Positions 25,256-34,294 of a stretch of 50,141 nt of DNA are shown piece by piece. Each line of letters begins with the position of its first letter. The stretch's first letter is position 1. The stretch covers positions 1 through 50,141 of the forward strand of contig JAZLGR010000032.1 in NCBI GenBank assembly GCA_045616445.1, read 5' to 3'. The DNA comes from Fimousia sp045616445 (GTDB taxonomy: Bacteria > Bacillota > Clostridia > Lachnospirales > Lachnospiraceae). Below the pieces are notes generated by a model. The model had not been told where the DNA came from and ran no database searches. It saw nothing but the letters and a program-made list of their open reading frames with translations. A program made the position numbers and the translations under genes.

Positions 25256-25702
25256 ATGAGTGCAAAAAAGGTTGGACCATTAATCAAAGAAGCAAGAACC
25301 AAGGCAGGATTTACCCAGGCAGAGCTTGCAGCTAATATTATGAACCTGTCTTCCTCCGATATCAGCAAAGCAGAACGTGGAGAGAAGCTGCTTACCCAGG
25401 ATGAATTAAAAGCAATCGCCAAGTTAACAGGCGTGACCCAGAAATCCCTCTTAGAAGCAGCTGGATATGTGAAGACATCAGGAAGCACAGCTTCCGGCAG
25501 CAGCACATCATCCACATCCTCCGCATCCACAACTTCTGTGAAGCTTACTGCAACAGAGAAGAAGCTGGTTGAGCTTTACCGCGCAGCAGACAGCAATACC
25601 AAAAAGGCATGTATGAAGCTGTTAAAGGGCGAGAGCAACGAGACAGAGGAGATGATCTCCAATATCTTAGGCAGTGCCTTCGAGATGCTGATGAAAAAAT
25701 AA
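25256..25702 (+). CDS. XRE-family helix-turn-helix regulator with Ser/Thr linker
   Basis: The 148-residue protein has an N-terminal HTH (about 8-65; FTQAELAANIMNLSSSDISK). A low-complexity Ser/Thr/Ala linker (about 77-100) leads to a helical C-terminal segment that may dimerise. It probably represses or activates the coupled upstream gene and itself. ATG 25256 follows GGAGGGG by 3 nt; the earlier in-frame TTG at 25244 overlaps that ribosome site and is rejected. The linker is unusually simple for this family. Confidence 0.85.
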   Translation: MSAKKVGPLIKEARTKAGFTQAELAANIMNLSSSDISKAERGEKLLTQDELKAIAKLTGVTQKSLLEAAGYVKTSGSTASGSSTSSTSSASTTSVKLTATEKKLVELYRAADSNTKKACMKLLKGESNETEEMISNILGSAFEMLMKK

Positions 25703-25717
25703 TAATTGCATGAAAAT

Positions 25718-25752
25718 GGGGTGTTGATTTTGTGATCAACACCCCTTATTTT
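25718..25752 (+). terminator. Terminator after the XRE regulator
   Basis: A perfect 11-bp stem (GGGGTGTTGAT with ATCAACACCCC) is followed by TTATTTT. It ends the two-gene operon starting at 24605 and lies before the convergent cupin gene. Confidence 0.85.
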
Positions 25753-25800
25753 ATGTCTTCATTTACTTGATCTGATGGCTATGCAGCCTGTGCAGAATGA

Positions 25801-26148
25801 TTATGCATGTACGATGACTGCAACAAGTTCTACTACTTCGTCTGTCTTGTTGGTGATGCTGTGTCCTGTGCCTGTTGGGCAAATGGTTACATCGCCGGCT
25901 GTAACTGTGACTGGTGTGCCGTTGTCGCTGTATTCTGCAGTACCCTTTAAGATATAGAATAATTCTGCGTCTTTTTCATGTACGTGGTAGCCGATACCAC
26001 AGCCAGGATTTAAGGTAATCTTACCGAAAAGACGTCCTTTGTTGTTTAATTCGTCTGCTGTGGAGAAATGTGTAATCTGAACGGTGCCGTCACCATCTCG
26101 CATATGTTCTCTGAATTCCACGTTGCATGCGTCTGCTTTTCTGATCAT
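25801..26148 (-). CDS. Small cupin-domain protein
   Basis: The 115-residue protein is a single cupin barrel: GYHVHEKDAELFYILKG carries the metal-binding HxH and Glu of motif 1, and PTGTGHS gives the motif 2 His. Such proteins bind a metal and a small ligand, or act as simple isomerases or dioxygenases; the role is unknown. The start at 26148 follows GAGGAGG by 9 nt; an in-frame extension upstream to 26202 lies beyond this site and is not used. It is divergent from the YcxB-like gene. Confidence 0.85.
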   Translation of the reverse strand: MIRKADACNVEFREHMRDGDGTVQITHFSTADELNNKGRLFGKITLNPGCGIGYHVHEKDAELFYILKGTAEYSDNGTPVTVTAGDVTICPTGTGHSITNKTDEVVELVAVIVHA

Positions 26149-26265
26149 AATTTCGTGCCTCCTCTTAATTATTTCACGTTTTTCATATATAAAATGTACC
26201 ATAAAAACTGGGCAAAAACAATGAATCGGTGTTATAATAGTAGGCAGAAAAAAGGAGGAACGAAT

Positions 26266-26817
26266 ATGACATTCAAATACAGATTAACAGATGAGGACTT
26301 TCTCGCATTTAATCGACATTATCTGATCACATCCGAGGCAGGACAGAAGCAGCTTCGCAGACAGTTCTTGATGGGACCGATCTTTGCAGTGGTACTTTTT
26401 GTGATGCTTTTTATCATGGGAACCAAACCGATGCTTCTCGTCATTGAAGCAGTATTGATGATCGTGATCTGTCTGGTTATGTATGTGAGACGTTTTGACA
26501 GTGTGATGAAAACCATAGAGAAGAATCTTGAACGCAATAACAAGAAGGGCAGACTGACATACAATAGAAGCGGAGAGATGCATTTTACAGAGGACGGCGT
26601 TGTGGAAAAGCAGGATGACGCCAAGCAGACCGTGAACATGCCTTATGATGAGATCAAGGTCATCTATGAAACAGGCACCGCTTTTTATGTATATACCAGT
26701 CCGACAGCGGCCATTCTTATTCCAAAGAGCATGTGTGAGGACGAAGTAACCCTTGCGAAAGTGACAGACCACTTAAAAGAGAAAACAAATGCCCATTGGA
26801 TCGAAGCAGAATTCTAA
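26266..26817 (+). CDS. YcxB-like membrane protein
   Basis: The 183-residue protein has two adjacent membrane helices (about 33-50 and 57-73) followed by a cytoplasmic beta-rich domain (about 100-175). The domain has the MPYDEIKVIYETGTAFYVYTS pattern of the YcxB-like C-terminal family. Function is unknown in all members I recall. ATG 26266 follows AAAGGAGG by 6 nt, and a TATAAT lies about 35 nt upstream. A longer frame to 26068 would overlap the cupin promoter. Confidence 0.8.
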   Translation: MTFKYRLTDEDFLAFNRHYLITSEAGQKQLRRQFLMGPIFAVVLFVMLFIMGTKPMLLVIEAVLMIVICLVMYVRRFDSVMKTIEKNLERNNKKGRLTYNRSGEMHFTEDGVVEKQDDAKQTVNMPYDEIKVIYETGTAFYVYTSPTAAILIPKSMCEDEVTLAKVTDHLKEKTNAHWIEAEF

Positions 26818-26895
26818 AAAAGATGGTGGAATTGTATTTTTTGTGATACAATATAAGAACGGCAAAATTTAAAAGGAAAGAGAGATGGGGAAACT

Positions 26896-28044
26896 ATGCA
26901 GTTGATGAAGAATGGCAGACAGTTACGCAGTCTGCTGAGTATAATCGTCTTACTTGCATCCATGATGATCAGCTTAACATGTACGGTTGAGACAGGGGCG
27001 AAAACCTATGAACGTTATGTGAATGCAGATTTCCTGACAGTAAGACAGTCTAATTCAGCATCATCCAAAGCTTTGGGAGCATTTGACTATGGAGAAAAGA
27101 TCACATGCTACGGAGAAAAGGGCAACTGGGTGATGGTTAAGATCGATGGACTCAACGGATATGTCTACAATGGCTACTTACAGACAACAAAGCCAGGAGC
27201 AGTGGCAGCAACAACAGACAACAGCTATACACGCTACGTTATTGCAGATAACTTGAATATTCGCAAGAGCACATCCACAAGTGCGAAAAAATTAGGTTCC
27301 TATCAGTATGGTGAGAAGATTACCTGCTATGGAACAGACGGAAGCTGGACGAAGGTATTATATGCGGGCAAGACAGCATATGTATATACAACCTATTTAT
27401 CCAAGACTTCACCGACTGAGAATGCAATTGCAAGCACAGCAAAACCACAGAACAATGTGGCAACTTATGTGATGTACGTGGATTGTTCTGATTTGAATGT
27501 GCGTGAAGAAGCAACTTCTAAGAGTGCGATCTTAGCGGTTTACTACCGCGGCGATGCAGTGACCTGTTATGGAACAAAGGGTGACTGGACAAAGGTGAAG
27601 TGCGATGACGGTTATGGATATATGTTCACATCCTATTTAAGCGCCAAGAAGCAGAATGAGATCTACAGTGGCTCAAGCTCCAGCGTATCTGGAAGCCTTG
27701 TTGCTTCCTATGCGAAGAAGTTCGTAGGACTTCGTTACATCTGGGGTGGCGCAAGCTTATCCAAAGGTGTGGACTGTTCTGGATTTACCCAGCAGATTTA
27801 CAAGCATTTTGGCTATTCCTTACCACACAGTGCACTTAGCCAGAGAAGCAGTGGATACTCTGTATCTGCCAATAATCGTAAACCTGGTGACTTAATCTGC
27901 TATGATAAGAAGAATGGCAATTATCATGTCGGTGTCTATATCGGCAACAATCAGGTGGTACATGCATCCAGCGCCAAAACTGGTGTGAAGATTTCCACAT
28001 GGAATTATCGTTCTGTTAACTGCGTAAGAAGATTAGTGAAGTAG
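26896..28044 (+). CDS. Secreted SH3b x3 - NlpC/P60 peptidoglycan endopeptidase
   Basis: The 382-residue protein has a signal peptide (1-35, hydrophobic core LLSIIVLLASMMIS). Three bacterial SH3 domains follow (about 38-97, 112-170, 190-250), each with an LxVR/LNIR start and an ITCYG strand. The C-terminal NlpC/P60 domain (265-382) has Cys294 (VDCSGF), His344 (GNYHVGVY) and His356. It cleaves gamma-D-Glu-diaminopimelate bonds of peptidoglycan outside the membrane, and the SH3 domains bind the wall. It is monocistronic, with a terminator downstream. The promoter region at 26830-26852 carries a TTTTTTGTGATACAAT sequence seen in similar form elsewhere in the window. Confidence 0.95.
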   Translation: MQLMKNGRQLRSLLSIIVLLASMMISLTCTVETGAKTYERYVNADFLTVRQSNSASSKALGAFDYGEKITCYGEKGNWVMVKIDGLNGYVYNGYLQTTKPGAVAATTDNSYTRYVIADNLNIRKSTSTSAKKLGSYQYGEKITCYGTDGSWTKVLYAGKTAYVYTTYLSKTSPTENAIASTAKPQNNVATYVMYVDCSDLNVREEATSKSAILAVYYRGDAVTCYGTKGDWTKVKCDDGYGYMFTSYLSAKKQNEIYSGSSSSVSGSLVASYAKKFVGLRYIWGGASLSKGVDCSGFTQQIYKHFGYSLPHSALSQRSSGYSVSANNRKPGDLICYDKKNGNYHVGVYIGNNQVVHASSAKTGVKISTWNYRSVNCVRRLVK

Positions 28045-28088
28045 ACAATCCCTCATTTTTATTGAATTTTATACATATTGAACCAATG

Positions 28089-28130
28089 AAAGTACAAATC
28101 ATGGAAAAATCCGTGGTTTGTACTTTTTTT
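28089..28130 (+). terminator. Terminator after the NlpC/P60 gene
   Basis: A 16-bp stem with two G-U pairs (AAAGTACAAATCATGG with CCGTGGTTTGTACTTT) and a 6-nt loop is followed by TTTT. It separates the wall hydrolase from the fab operon. Confidence 0.88.
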
Positions 28131-28144
28131 GATACAATGCTTTT

Positions 28145-28232
28145 AAAGTCAAATAAATTTATAAAAAAAGCTTGACTTTCAAATATAACGTGATAATATA
28201 GTCACAATAGGTTTGGAAATAAAATAAACCTA
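28145..28232 (+). promoter_or_regulatory. fab operon promoter with FabT-like operator
   Basis: TTGACT (28172-28177), a 16-nt spacer and TAATAT (28194-28199) form the promoter. The -35 lies within TTGACTTTCAA (28172-28182), a 4-3-4 inverted repeat close to the FabT consensus TTTGAnnnTCAAA. A reversed TTTGACTTT copy sits at 28153-28145. Downstream, TAGGTTT...AAACCTA (28208-28214 and 28226-28232) could be a second operator or a leader hairpin. A MarR/FabT-like gene at the operon's end is the natural regulator. Confidence 0.6.
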
Positions 28233-28266
28233 AATTAAAACATATAAATTTTAAAAGGAGATTGAC

Positions 28267-29223
28267 ATGTTTGCAAATATAAAAGGGACGGGATCTTATC
28301 TACCTGAGTTTGTGATGACCAATGATATGTTAGCTGAGACCGTTGATACTTCCGATGAATGGATTCGAAGCCGAACAGGTGTGGCGCAGCGTCACATTGC
28401 AAAAACCCAGACGGTTGCTTATATGGCAGGTCAGGCCGCAGAGGGCGCCCTTGCAGATGCAGGGATGAGGGCAGAAGAGATTGAGCTTCTCATTGTATGT
28501 ACCTGTTCCGCTGAACAGATGGTTCCTTGTATTGCATGTGAGGTGCAGAACCAGATTGGTGCAGTGAATGCCATCTGTTTTGATCTGAATGTAGCGTGTA
28601 CCGGTTTTATTACTGCATATCAGCAGGCTGTGGCTATGATGAAGGCAGGAATGATCAAGAAAGCCATGCTTATTGGCGTGGAATCCTTATCCAACATGAT
28701 GGATTTTGAGGATCGTGGTACCTGTATCTTATTTGGAGACGGTGCAGGCGCAGCAATCTTAACCTGTGAAGATGCCGATGCATTGGAAATTCCAGTCATC
28801 TTACATGCTGATGGTTCAAAAGGACACGTTCTTACTGCATGCTCTGGTATCGGTCAGGAGAAAGCACCATATATCCAGCCTATTGCCATGGATGGCAAAG
28901 CAGTATTCCAGTTTGCAGTCCGCAAGGTTCCGGAAGTAATCAGAGAGATTATTGCACTGACAGACAAAGAATTAGATGACATTGATCTGTTCATCTTACA
29001 TCAGGCCAATAAGCGAATTGTGGAAGGCGTCGCTAAGAAATTAAAGCAGGATATCGCCAAATTCCCAATGGATATGATGTACAACGGGAATATGTCATCA
29101 GCAAGTATTCCGGTATTACTGGATGAATTAAACAAAGCCAATAAATTACGTCCTGGTATGAAGCTTATCTTTGCAGGATTCGGCGCAGGCCTTACCTGGG
29201 GTGGCATGTACCTGGAATGGTAA
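28267..29223 (+). CDS. fabH: 3-oxoacyl-ACP synthase III
   Basis: The 318-residue enzyme condenses acetyl-CoA (or branched starters) with malonyl-ACP to begin fatty-acid chains. The triad is visible: Cys111 (NVACTGF), His245 (LHQANKR) and Asn275 (NGNMSSAS). Length is normal. It is first in a ten-gene operon read without a visible break to 37365. The ribosome site is AAGGAG, 7 nt before ATG. Confidence 0.96.
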   Translation: MFANIKGTGSYLPEFVMTNDMLAETVDTSDEWIRSRTGVAQRHIAKTQTVAYMAGQAAEGALADAGMRAEEIELLIVCTCSAEQMVPCIACEVQNQIGAVNAICFDLNVACTGFITAYQQAVAMMKAGMIKKAMLIGVESLSNMMDFEDRGTCILFGDGAGAAILTCEDADALEIPVILHADGSKGHVLTACSGIGQEKAPYIQPIAMDGKAVFQFAVRKVPEVIREIIALTDKELDDIDLFILHQANKRIVEGVAKKLKQDIAKFPMDMMYNGNMSSASIPVLLDELNKANKLRPGMKLIFAGFGAGLTWGGMYLEW

Positions 29224-29271
29224 TTTAATTTATATTATTAACTAATTTTTAAATTTATGGAGGAAAACAAG

Positions 29272-29499
29272 ATGTTTGAAAAAGTAAGAGATTTAATCGT
29301 AGAAGAAATGGGTGTTGAAGAAGATGTTGTAACAATGGAAGCTTCTTTCAAAGATGATTTAGAAGTAGATTCCTTAGACTTATTTGAAATGGTTATGACA
29401 TTAGAAGATGAATTCGAAATCGAAATCCCTTCTGAAGATTTAGCTGACATCACAACAGTTGGTAAGTTAGTAGCTTACTTAGAAAGCAAATGTGCATAA
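29272..29499 (+). CDS. acpP: Acyl carrier protein
   Basis: The 75-residue acidic protein holds the growing acyl chain on phosphopantetheine. The attachment motif is DSL at 33-35 with Ser34. ATG 29272 is chosen because GGAGG lies 8 nt upstream; an ATG at 29257 precedes that site. Codon use is strongly biased, as expected for an abundant protein. It sits between fabH and fabK with about 45 nt on each side. Confidence 0.97.
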   Translation: MFEKVRDLIVEEMGVEEDVVTMEASFKDDLEVDSLDLFEMVMTLEDEFEIEIPSEDLADITTVGKLVAYLESKCA

Positions 29500-29542
29500 G
29501 AATCACAGATTAGAACAATAACAAAGAGAAAAGGTTGAGACA

Positions 29543-30469
29543 ATGGAAACAGCAATTACAAAATTATTAGGTATTCAATATCCAATTATTCAGGGTGGTA
29601 TGGCCTGGGTAGGAACTTATGAACTGGCTTCTGCAGTATCAGAAGCAGGCGGACTTGGTATCATCGGTGCCGGCGGTGCACCTGCATCCTGGGTGGAAGA
29701 TCAGATTCATAAAATGAAAGAAAAAACAGACAAACCATTTGGTGTGAACTTAATGCTGATGAATCCTGAAGCAGACCAGATTGCCGAAGTGATTGCAAAA
29801 GAAGGTGTAAAAGTTGTAACGACAGGTGCAGGAAACCCTGAAAAATACATGGATATGTGGAAAGAAGCAGGTGTTAAGGTAATCCCGGTTGTTGCCAGCG
29901 TAGGACTTGCTAAGCGCATGGTCAAATGTGGCGCAGATGCAGTCATTGCAGAAGGTACAGAATCTGGCGGTCACATCGGAGAAACCACAACTATGGCCCT
30001 TGTGCCACAGGTAGTAGATGCCGTTGACGTTCCAGTCATCGCCGCAGGCGGTATTGCAGACGGACGTGGCATGGCTGCAGCATTCATGTTAGGAGCAAAG
30101 GCAGTTCAGATGGGAACTGTATTTGTGGCATCTGAAGAATCCATTGTACATGAAAAGTATAAAGCCAAATTAGTAAAGGCGAAGGATATCGATACCAAAG
30201 TAACCGGCAGATCCACAGGACATCCGGTTCGTACCATCCGAAATCAGCAGACATTAAAGTATCTGAAATTAGAGGCAGAAGGTGCTTCTTTCGAAGAATT
30301 AGAAAAGTTAACACTTGGCGGACTTCGTAAAGCCGTAGTAGAAGGCGATATCATAACAGGTTCTGTTATGGCAGGCCAGATTGCAGGTCTTGTGAAAGAA
30401 GTTCGAAGCTGTAAGGATATCATCGAATCCATCAATGCACAGGCAGAGCAGTTATTAGGAGGTTTCTAG
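29543..30469 (+). CDS. fabK: Enoyl-ACP reductase II, FMN-dependent
   Basis: The 308-residue TIM-barrel flavoprotein belongs to the FabK/nitronate monooxygenase family: IQGGMAWVG at the start, then GTESGGHIGE and AAGGIADGRG phosphate-binding loops. It performs the last step of each elongation cycle. FabK replaces FabI in many Firmicutes, and the family is known to be insensitive to triclosan. Context in the fab operon separates it from nitronate monooxygenases. FabD starts 3 nt after its stop. Confidence 0.94.
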   Translation: METAITKLLGIQYPIIQGGMAWVGTYELASAVSEAGGLGIIGAGGAPASWVEDQIHKMKEKTDKPFGVNLMLMNPEADQIAEVIAKEGVKVVTTGAGNPEKYMDMWKEAGVKVIPVVASVGLAKRMVKCGADAVIAEGTESGGHIGETTTMALVPQVVDAVDVPVIAAGGIADGRGMAAAFMLGAKAVQMGTVFVASEESIVHEKYKAKLVKAKDIDTKVTGRSTGHPVRTIRNQQTLKYLKLEAEGASFEELEKLTLGGLRKAVVEGDIITGSVMAGQIAGLVKEVRSCKDIIESINAQAEQLLGGF

Positions 30470-30472
30470 AAT

Positions 30473-31399
30473 ATGAGTAAGATAGCATTTCTTTATCCTG
30501 GACAGGGTGCGCAAAAATGTGGAATGGGTCAGGATTTCTACAATGAGAGCGAACAGGCAAAGGAAATATATGACATCGCAACCAAAGTTACTGGCATCGA
30601 CGTTCCAGCACTTTGTTTTGAAGAAAATGATCTCTTAAATCGTACCGACTATACTCAGATTGCACTGCTTACCACATGTATTGCCATGACAAAAGAGATT
30701 ATGGCACATGGTTTAAAACCAGATATGACAGCGGGCTTGAGCCTTGGCGAATATGCTGCAATCCACACTGCAGGAGGCTGTAGTGTGGAGGAAGCAGTTT
30801 CCATGATCAAAACAAGGGGCCAGCTCATGCACAGTGCCGTTCCAGACGGCTCCTGTGGTATGGCCGCTGTATTAGGATTAAAGGCAGATGCCATCAAAGC
30901 CGTATTAGAAGGCAACGATCAGGTATTTGTGGCAAATTACAACTGTCCTGGACAGATTGTCATTACAGGGAACAACAAAGCAATTGAAGAAGCAACACCA
31001 GCCATTAAGGATGCTGGTGCCAAGAGAGTAATCCCACTTGTCGTAAGTGGACCGTTCCACTCTCCATATCTTAGAGAGGCTGGAAGCAAATTAAGGGAGA
31101 CTCTGGATGAAACACAGTGGAGTTCCTTAGCTATTCCATATGTGACCAACGTAACAGCAGAAATCATTGATGATATCAGCAAAACTCCGGATTTACTGGA
31201 AAAACAGGTATCCTCCTCTGTTATGTGGGAACAAAGCGTGCGCAATATGATCGCAGCTGGCGTGGACACCTTCATTGAGATCGGACCAGGCAAGACATTA
31301 ACCGGTTTCATGAAGAAGATTGACAGAAAAGCCAACATGTATCGTATTGAGACCATGGAAGATATGAACAAAGTCTGTGAAGCGTTAAAGGAGGCTTAA
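30473..31399 (+). CDS. fabD: Malonyl-CoA:ACP transacylase
   Basis: The 308-residue enzyme moves malonyl groups from CoA to ACP. The catalytic Ser90 is in GLSLGEYAA, and His196 is in SGPFHSPY; the N-terminal FLYPGQGAQ is characteristic. It lies tightly between fabK and fabG (3 nt each side), consistent with coupled translation. Confidence 0.96.
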   Translation: MSKIAFLYPGQGAQKCGMGQDFYNESEQAKEIYDIATKVTGIDVPALCFEENDLLNRTDYTQIALLTTCIAMTKEIMAHGLKPDMTAGLSLGEYAAIHTAGGCSVEEAVSMIKTRGQLMHSAVPDGSCGMAAVLGLKADAIKAVLEGNDQVFVANYNCPGQIVITGNNKAIEEATPAIKDAGAKRVIPLVVSGPFHSPYLREAGSKLRETLDETQWSSLAIPYVTNVTAEIIDDISKTPDLLEKQVSSSVMWEQSVRNMIAAGVDTFIEIGPGKTLTGFMKKIDRKANMYRIETMEDMNKVCEALKEA

Positions 31400-31402
31400 A
31401 CT

Positions 31403-32143
31403 ATGGAACAGAAAAAAACAGCTTTAGTTACCGGCGCATCCGGCGGTATCGGCCGTGCCATTGCACTTCGTCTTGCCAAAGATGGTGCTCAGGTAGCCAT
31501 TCATTTTAATGGGAATGAAGCAAAAGCATTGAGTATAAAAGAAGAAATCGAAAGCTTCGGCGGAGTAGCAGAAGTATTCCGATGCAACATCGCTGACTTC
31601 GCAGAATGCGAACAGCTGATCAAGGCTGTGAAGAAAACCTTCGGCAGCATTGATATTTTAGTAAATAATGCAGGAATTACAAGAGACGGATTAGTGGCAC
31701 GTATGTCTGAAAAAGACTTTGATGATGTCATCAACACCAATCTGAAGGGTGCATTTGCATGTATCAGACACAGCGCGCGTATCATGATGAAGCAGCGCAA
31801 GGGCAGAATCATCAATATCTCCTCCGTCAGCGGCGTACAGGGCAATGCGGGACAGGCCAATTACTGTGCATCCAAAGCAGGAATCATCGGCCTTACTAAA
31901 TCCGTGGCGCGTGAGCTTTCTGCACGTAACGTAACCTGCAATGCCATCGCACCAGGTTTTATTAAGACAGAAATGACAGATGTGTTATCAGATGATGTAA
32001 AAGCAGCAATCAAGAGCCAGATTCCTCTTGCAAGAATCGGGGAACCGGAAGATATTGCGGGTGCAGTTGCATTCTTAGCTTCTGATGAAGCGTCATATAT
32101 TACAGGCCAGACATTAGTCGTTGATGGCGGAATGGTTATGTAG
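31403..32143 (+). CDS. fabG: 3-oxoacyl-ACP reductase
   Basis: The 246-residue short-chain dehydrogenase uses NADPH to reduce 3-oxoacyl-ACP. The TGASGGIG cofactor loop (10-17), NNAG (about 88-91), Ser141 and the YxxxK pair Tyr154/Lys158 are all present. It is followed after 10 nt by fabF. Confidence 0.96.
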   Translation: MEQKKTALVTGASGGIGRAIALRLAKDGAQVAIHFNGNEAKALSIKEEIESFGGVAEVFRCNIADFAECEQLIKAVKKTFGSIDILVNNAGITRDGLVARMSEKDFDDVINTNLKGAFACIRHSARIMMKQRKGRIINISSVSGVQGNAGQANYCASKAGIIGLTKSVARELSARNVTCNAIAPGFIKTEMTDVLSDDVKAAIKSQIPLARIGEPEDIAGAVAFLASDEASYITGQTLVVDGGMVM

Positions 32144-32153
32144 GAGGGAGATC

Positions 32154-33392
32154 ATGAAAAAGAGAGTAGTAATTACCGGAATGGGTGCGGTTACTCCAAT
32201 CGGGAATACAGTGCCGGAATTCTGGGATGGAATTAAAGCAGGAAAAGTAGGAATCGGCGAGATTACAAAGTTCGATACAACGGACTATGTTGCCAAAGTT
32301 GCTGCAGAAGTAAAGGATTTTGATCCCAAGGCAAGAATCGATCGTAAGGCAGCACGCCGTATGGAAGGATTTTCCCAGTATGCAGTTGCAGCAGCCAGAG
32401 AAGCTATGGCAGACGCAGGTGTGGATATGGCAGCAGAAGATCCATTCCGCGTGGGTGTCATCATCGGCTCTGGTATCGGCGGCCTTCCTACCATGGAATC
32501 CGAATATGAAAAGTTATTAAATAAAGGCCCTAAGCGTGTCAGCCCAATGATGATTCCAAACTTCATCGCGAACATGGCAGCAGGTAACGTGGCAATCGAC
32601 TTAGGCTGCAAGGGCAAATGTACCAATGTCGTAACAGCATGTGCGACTGGAAGCCACTGTATCGGCGATTCCTTCCGTGAAGTTGCATATGGAATGGCAG
32701 ATATTATGGTATGCGGCGGTACAGAATGTGCTATCACAAAGCTGGCTGTGGCAGGATTTTCCAACATGACAGCACTGACAAAGGAGACAGACCCACTGAA
32801 AGCGTCCATGCCATTTGACAAAAACAGAAGCGGATTCGTAATGGGTGAAGGTGCTGGTATCCTTGTTCTTGAAGAATTAGAGCATGCAAAAGCAAGAGGC
32901 GCACACATCTATGCAGAAATCGTAGGATACGGTGCTACCTGTGACGCGTTCCATATCACTTCCCCAGCAGAAGACGGAAGCGGTGCAGCAAAAGCGATGG
33001 AACTTGCCATGGCAGAAGCAGATGTAAAACCAGAAGAAATCACTTATATCAATGCCCATGGAACAAGCACACATCACAATGACTTATTTGAAACAAGAGC
33101 GATCAATCTTGCACTTGGCGATGCTGCAAAGAATGTGAAGATCAACTCCACAAAATCCATGATCGGACATCTTCTCGGTGCAGCAGGCGCTGTGGAAGCC
33201 ATCGTCTGTGTCAAATCCATCGAAGAAGGATTCATCCATCAGACAGTTGGTACAACTATACCAGACGAAGAATGCAATCTTGATTACTGTATTGGAAAAC
33301 CAGTAGAAATGGACGTAACATATGCAATCTCCAACTCTTTAGGATTTGGCGGACACAATGCATCTCTGTTAATGAAGAAATACGAGGGATAA
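32154..33392 (+). CDS. fabF: 3-oxoacyl-ACP synthase II
   Basis: The 412-residue condensing enzyme elongates acyl-ACP. The Cys-His-His set is Cys163 (TACATGSH), His302 (NAHGTSTHHND) and His339 (KSMIGHLLGAAGA). ATG 32154 follows GGAGGGAG; an upstream in-frame ATG at 32121 lies within fabG and before the ribosome site, so it is rejected. accB begins 2 nt after the stop. Confidence 0.96.
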   Translation: MKKRVVITGMGAVTPIGNTVPEFWDGIKAGKVGIGEITKFDTTDYVAKVAAEVKDFDPKARIDRKAARRMEGFSQYAVAAAREAMADAGVDMAAEDPFRVGVIIGSGIGGLPTMESEYEKLLNKGPKRVSPMMIPNFIANMAAGNVAIDLGCKGKCTNVVTACATGSHCIGDSFREVAYGMADIMVCGGTECAITKLAVAGFSNMTALTKETDPLKASMPFDKNRSGFVMGEGAGILVLEELEHAKARGAHIYAEIVGYGATCDAFHITSPAEDGSGAAKAMELAMAEADVKPEEITYINAHGTSTHHNDLFETRAINLALGDAAKNVKINSTKSMIGHLLGAAGAVEAIVCVKSIEEGFIHQTVGTTIPDEECNLDYCIGKPVEMDVTYAISNSLGFGGHNASLLMKKYEG

Positions 33393-33394
33393 AC

Positions 33395-33838
33395 ATGGAA
33401 TACAATCAGATTTTAGAATTGGTTCGTGAAGTATCAAAGGCTGGACTTTCTAATTTTGAATACAAAGAAGGCGAAGTACAGATTTCCATCAGTTGTCCGG
33501 AAGCCAAAGCAGTGCCTGTGGCAGCAGTTCCAGTTTCTGTGGCAGCACCTGCACCTGTAGCGGTTCCAGCAGCAGATGTTATGGTAGCCCAGGAAAGCAC
33601 TGGCACAATAGTCACTTCCCCACTGGTTGGTACCTTCTATGCTGCGCCGGAAGAAGGTGCAGAAAGCTTTGTAAAGGTGGGAGATGCTGTGACAAAGGGG
33701 CAGACCCTTGCCATTGTGGAAGCCATGAAGCTAATGAACGAAATCGAATGTGAATATAACGGAACAATTAAGAAGATTTTAGTGAAAAATGGACAGATGG
33801 TTGAATATGGTCAGCCATTATTTGAAATCGAAGAATAG
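33395..33838 (+). CDS. accB: Biotin carboxyl carrier protein of acetyl-CoA carboxylase
   Basis: The 147-residue protein has an N-terminal domain, an Ala/Pro/Val-rich flexible linker (about 35-65) and the biotinyl domain. The EAMKLMNE motif places biotin on Lys112. It carries CO2 between AccC and the carboxyltransferase encoded downstream. Confidence 0.96.
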   Translation: MEYNQILELVREVSKAGLSNFEYKEGEVQISISCPEAKAVPVAAVPVSVAAPAPVAVPAADVMVAQESTGTIVTSPLVGTFYAAPEEGAESFVKVGDAVTKGQTLAIVEAMKLMNEIECEYNGTIKKILVKNGQMVEYGQPLFEIEE

Positions 33839-33858
33839 TTTGAGGAGTTATCGCGATT

Positions 33859-34284
33859 ATGAAATTAGGAATTAAGGAAATCGAGGCAATCATTCCACAC
33901 AGACATCCATTTCTGTTGATTGATTATATTGAAGATTTTGAACCGGGCCAGTGGGCAACAGGATACAAATGTGTTACCTTCCGCGAAGATTTCTTCCGTG
34001 GACATTTTCCACAGGAACCGGTGATGCCAGGTGTTTTAACAATTGAAGCACTTGCTCAGGTTGGCGCAGTAGCCATCCTCTCTTTAGAAGAAAACAAAGG
34101 AAAAACTGCATATTTTGCAGGCATCAACAAATGTCGTTTCAAAGGCAAAATCGGCCCTGGCGACAAAGTAAAATTAGAAACAAAGATCATTAAGAATAAA
34201 GGCGCCATCGGCGTGGGCGAAGCAATCGCTTCCGTGGATGGGAAAACAGTAGTAAAAGCAGAGCTTATGTTTGCTGTAAATTAA
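33859..34284 (+). CDS. fabZ: 3-hydroxyacyl-ACP dehydratase
   Basis: The 141-residue hot-dog fold enzyme removes water from 3-hydroxyacyl-ACP. His49 (RGHFP) and Glu63 (TIEALAQ) form the active pair; IPHRHPFLL at the start is typical. FabZ rather than FabA, and no FabM gene in this operon, leaves the route to unsaturated chains unresolved here. It lies between accB and accC. Confidence 0.96.
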   Translation: MKLGIKEIEAIIPHRHPFLLIDYIEDFEPGQWATGYKCVTFREDFFRGHFPQEPVMPGVLTIEALAQVGAVAILSLEENKGKTAYFAGINKCRFKGKIGPGDKVKLETKIIKNKGAIGVGEAIASVDGKTVVKAELMFAVN

Positions 34285-34294
34285 GGAGTAGAAG

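Noticed and set aside
26068..26265. Longer start for the YcxB-like protein
   Set aside because: It runs through the cupin gene start and control region; AAAGGAGG lies before ATG 26266.
28089..28130. Regulatory riboswitch before fabH
   Set aside because: The hairpin lies upstream of the fabH promoter and is the terminator of the preceding gene.
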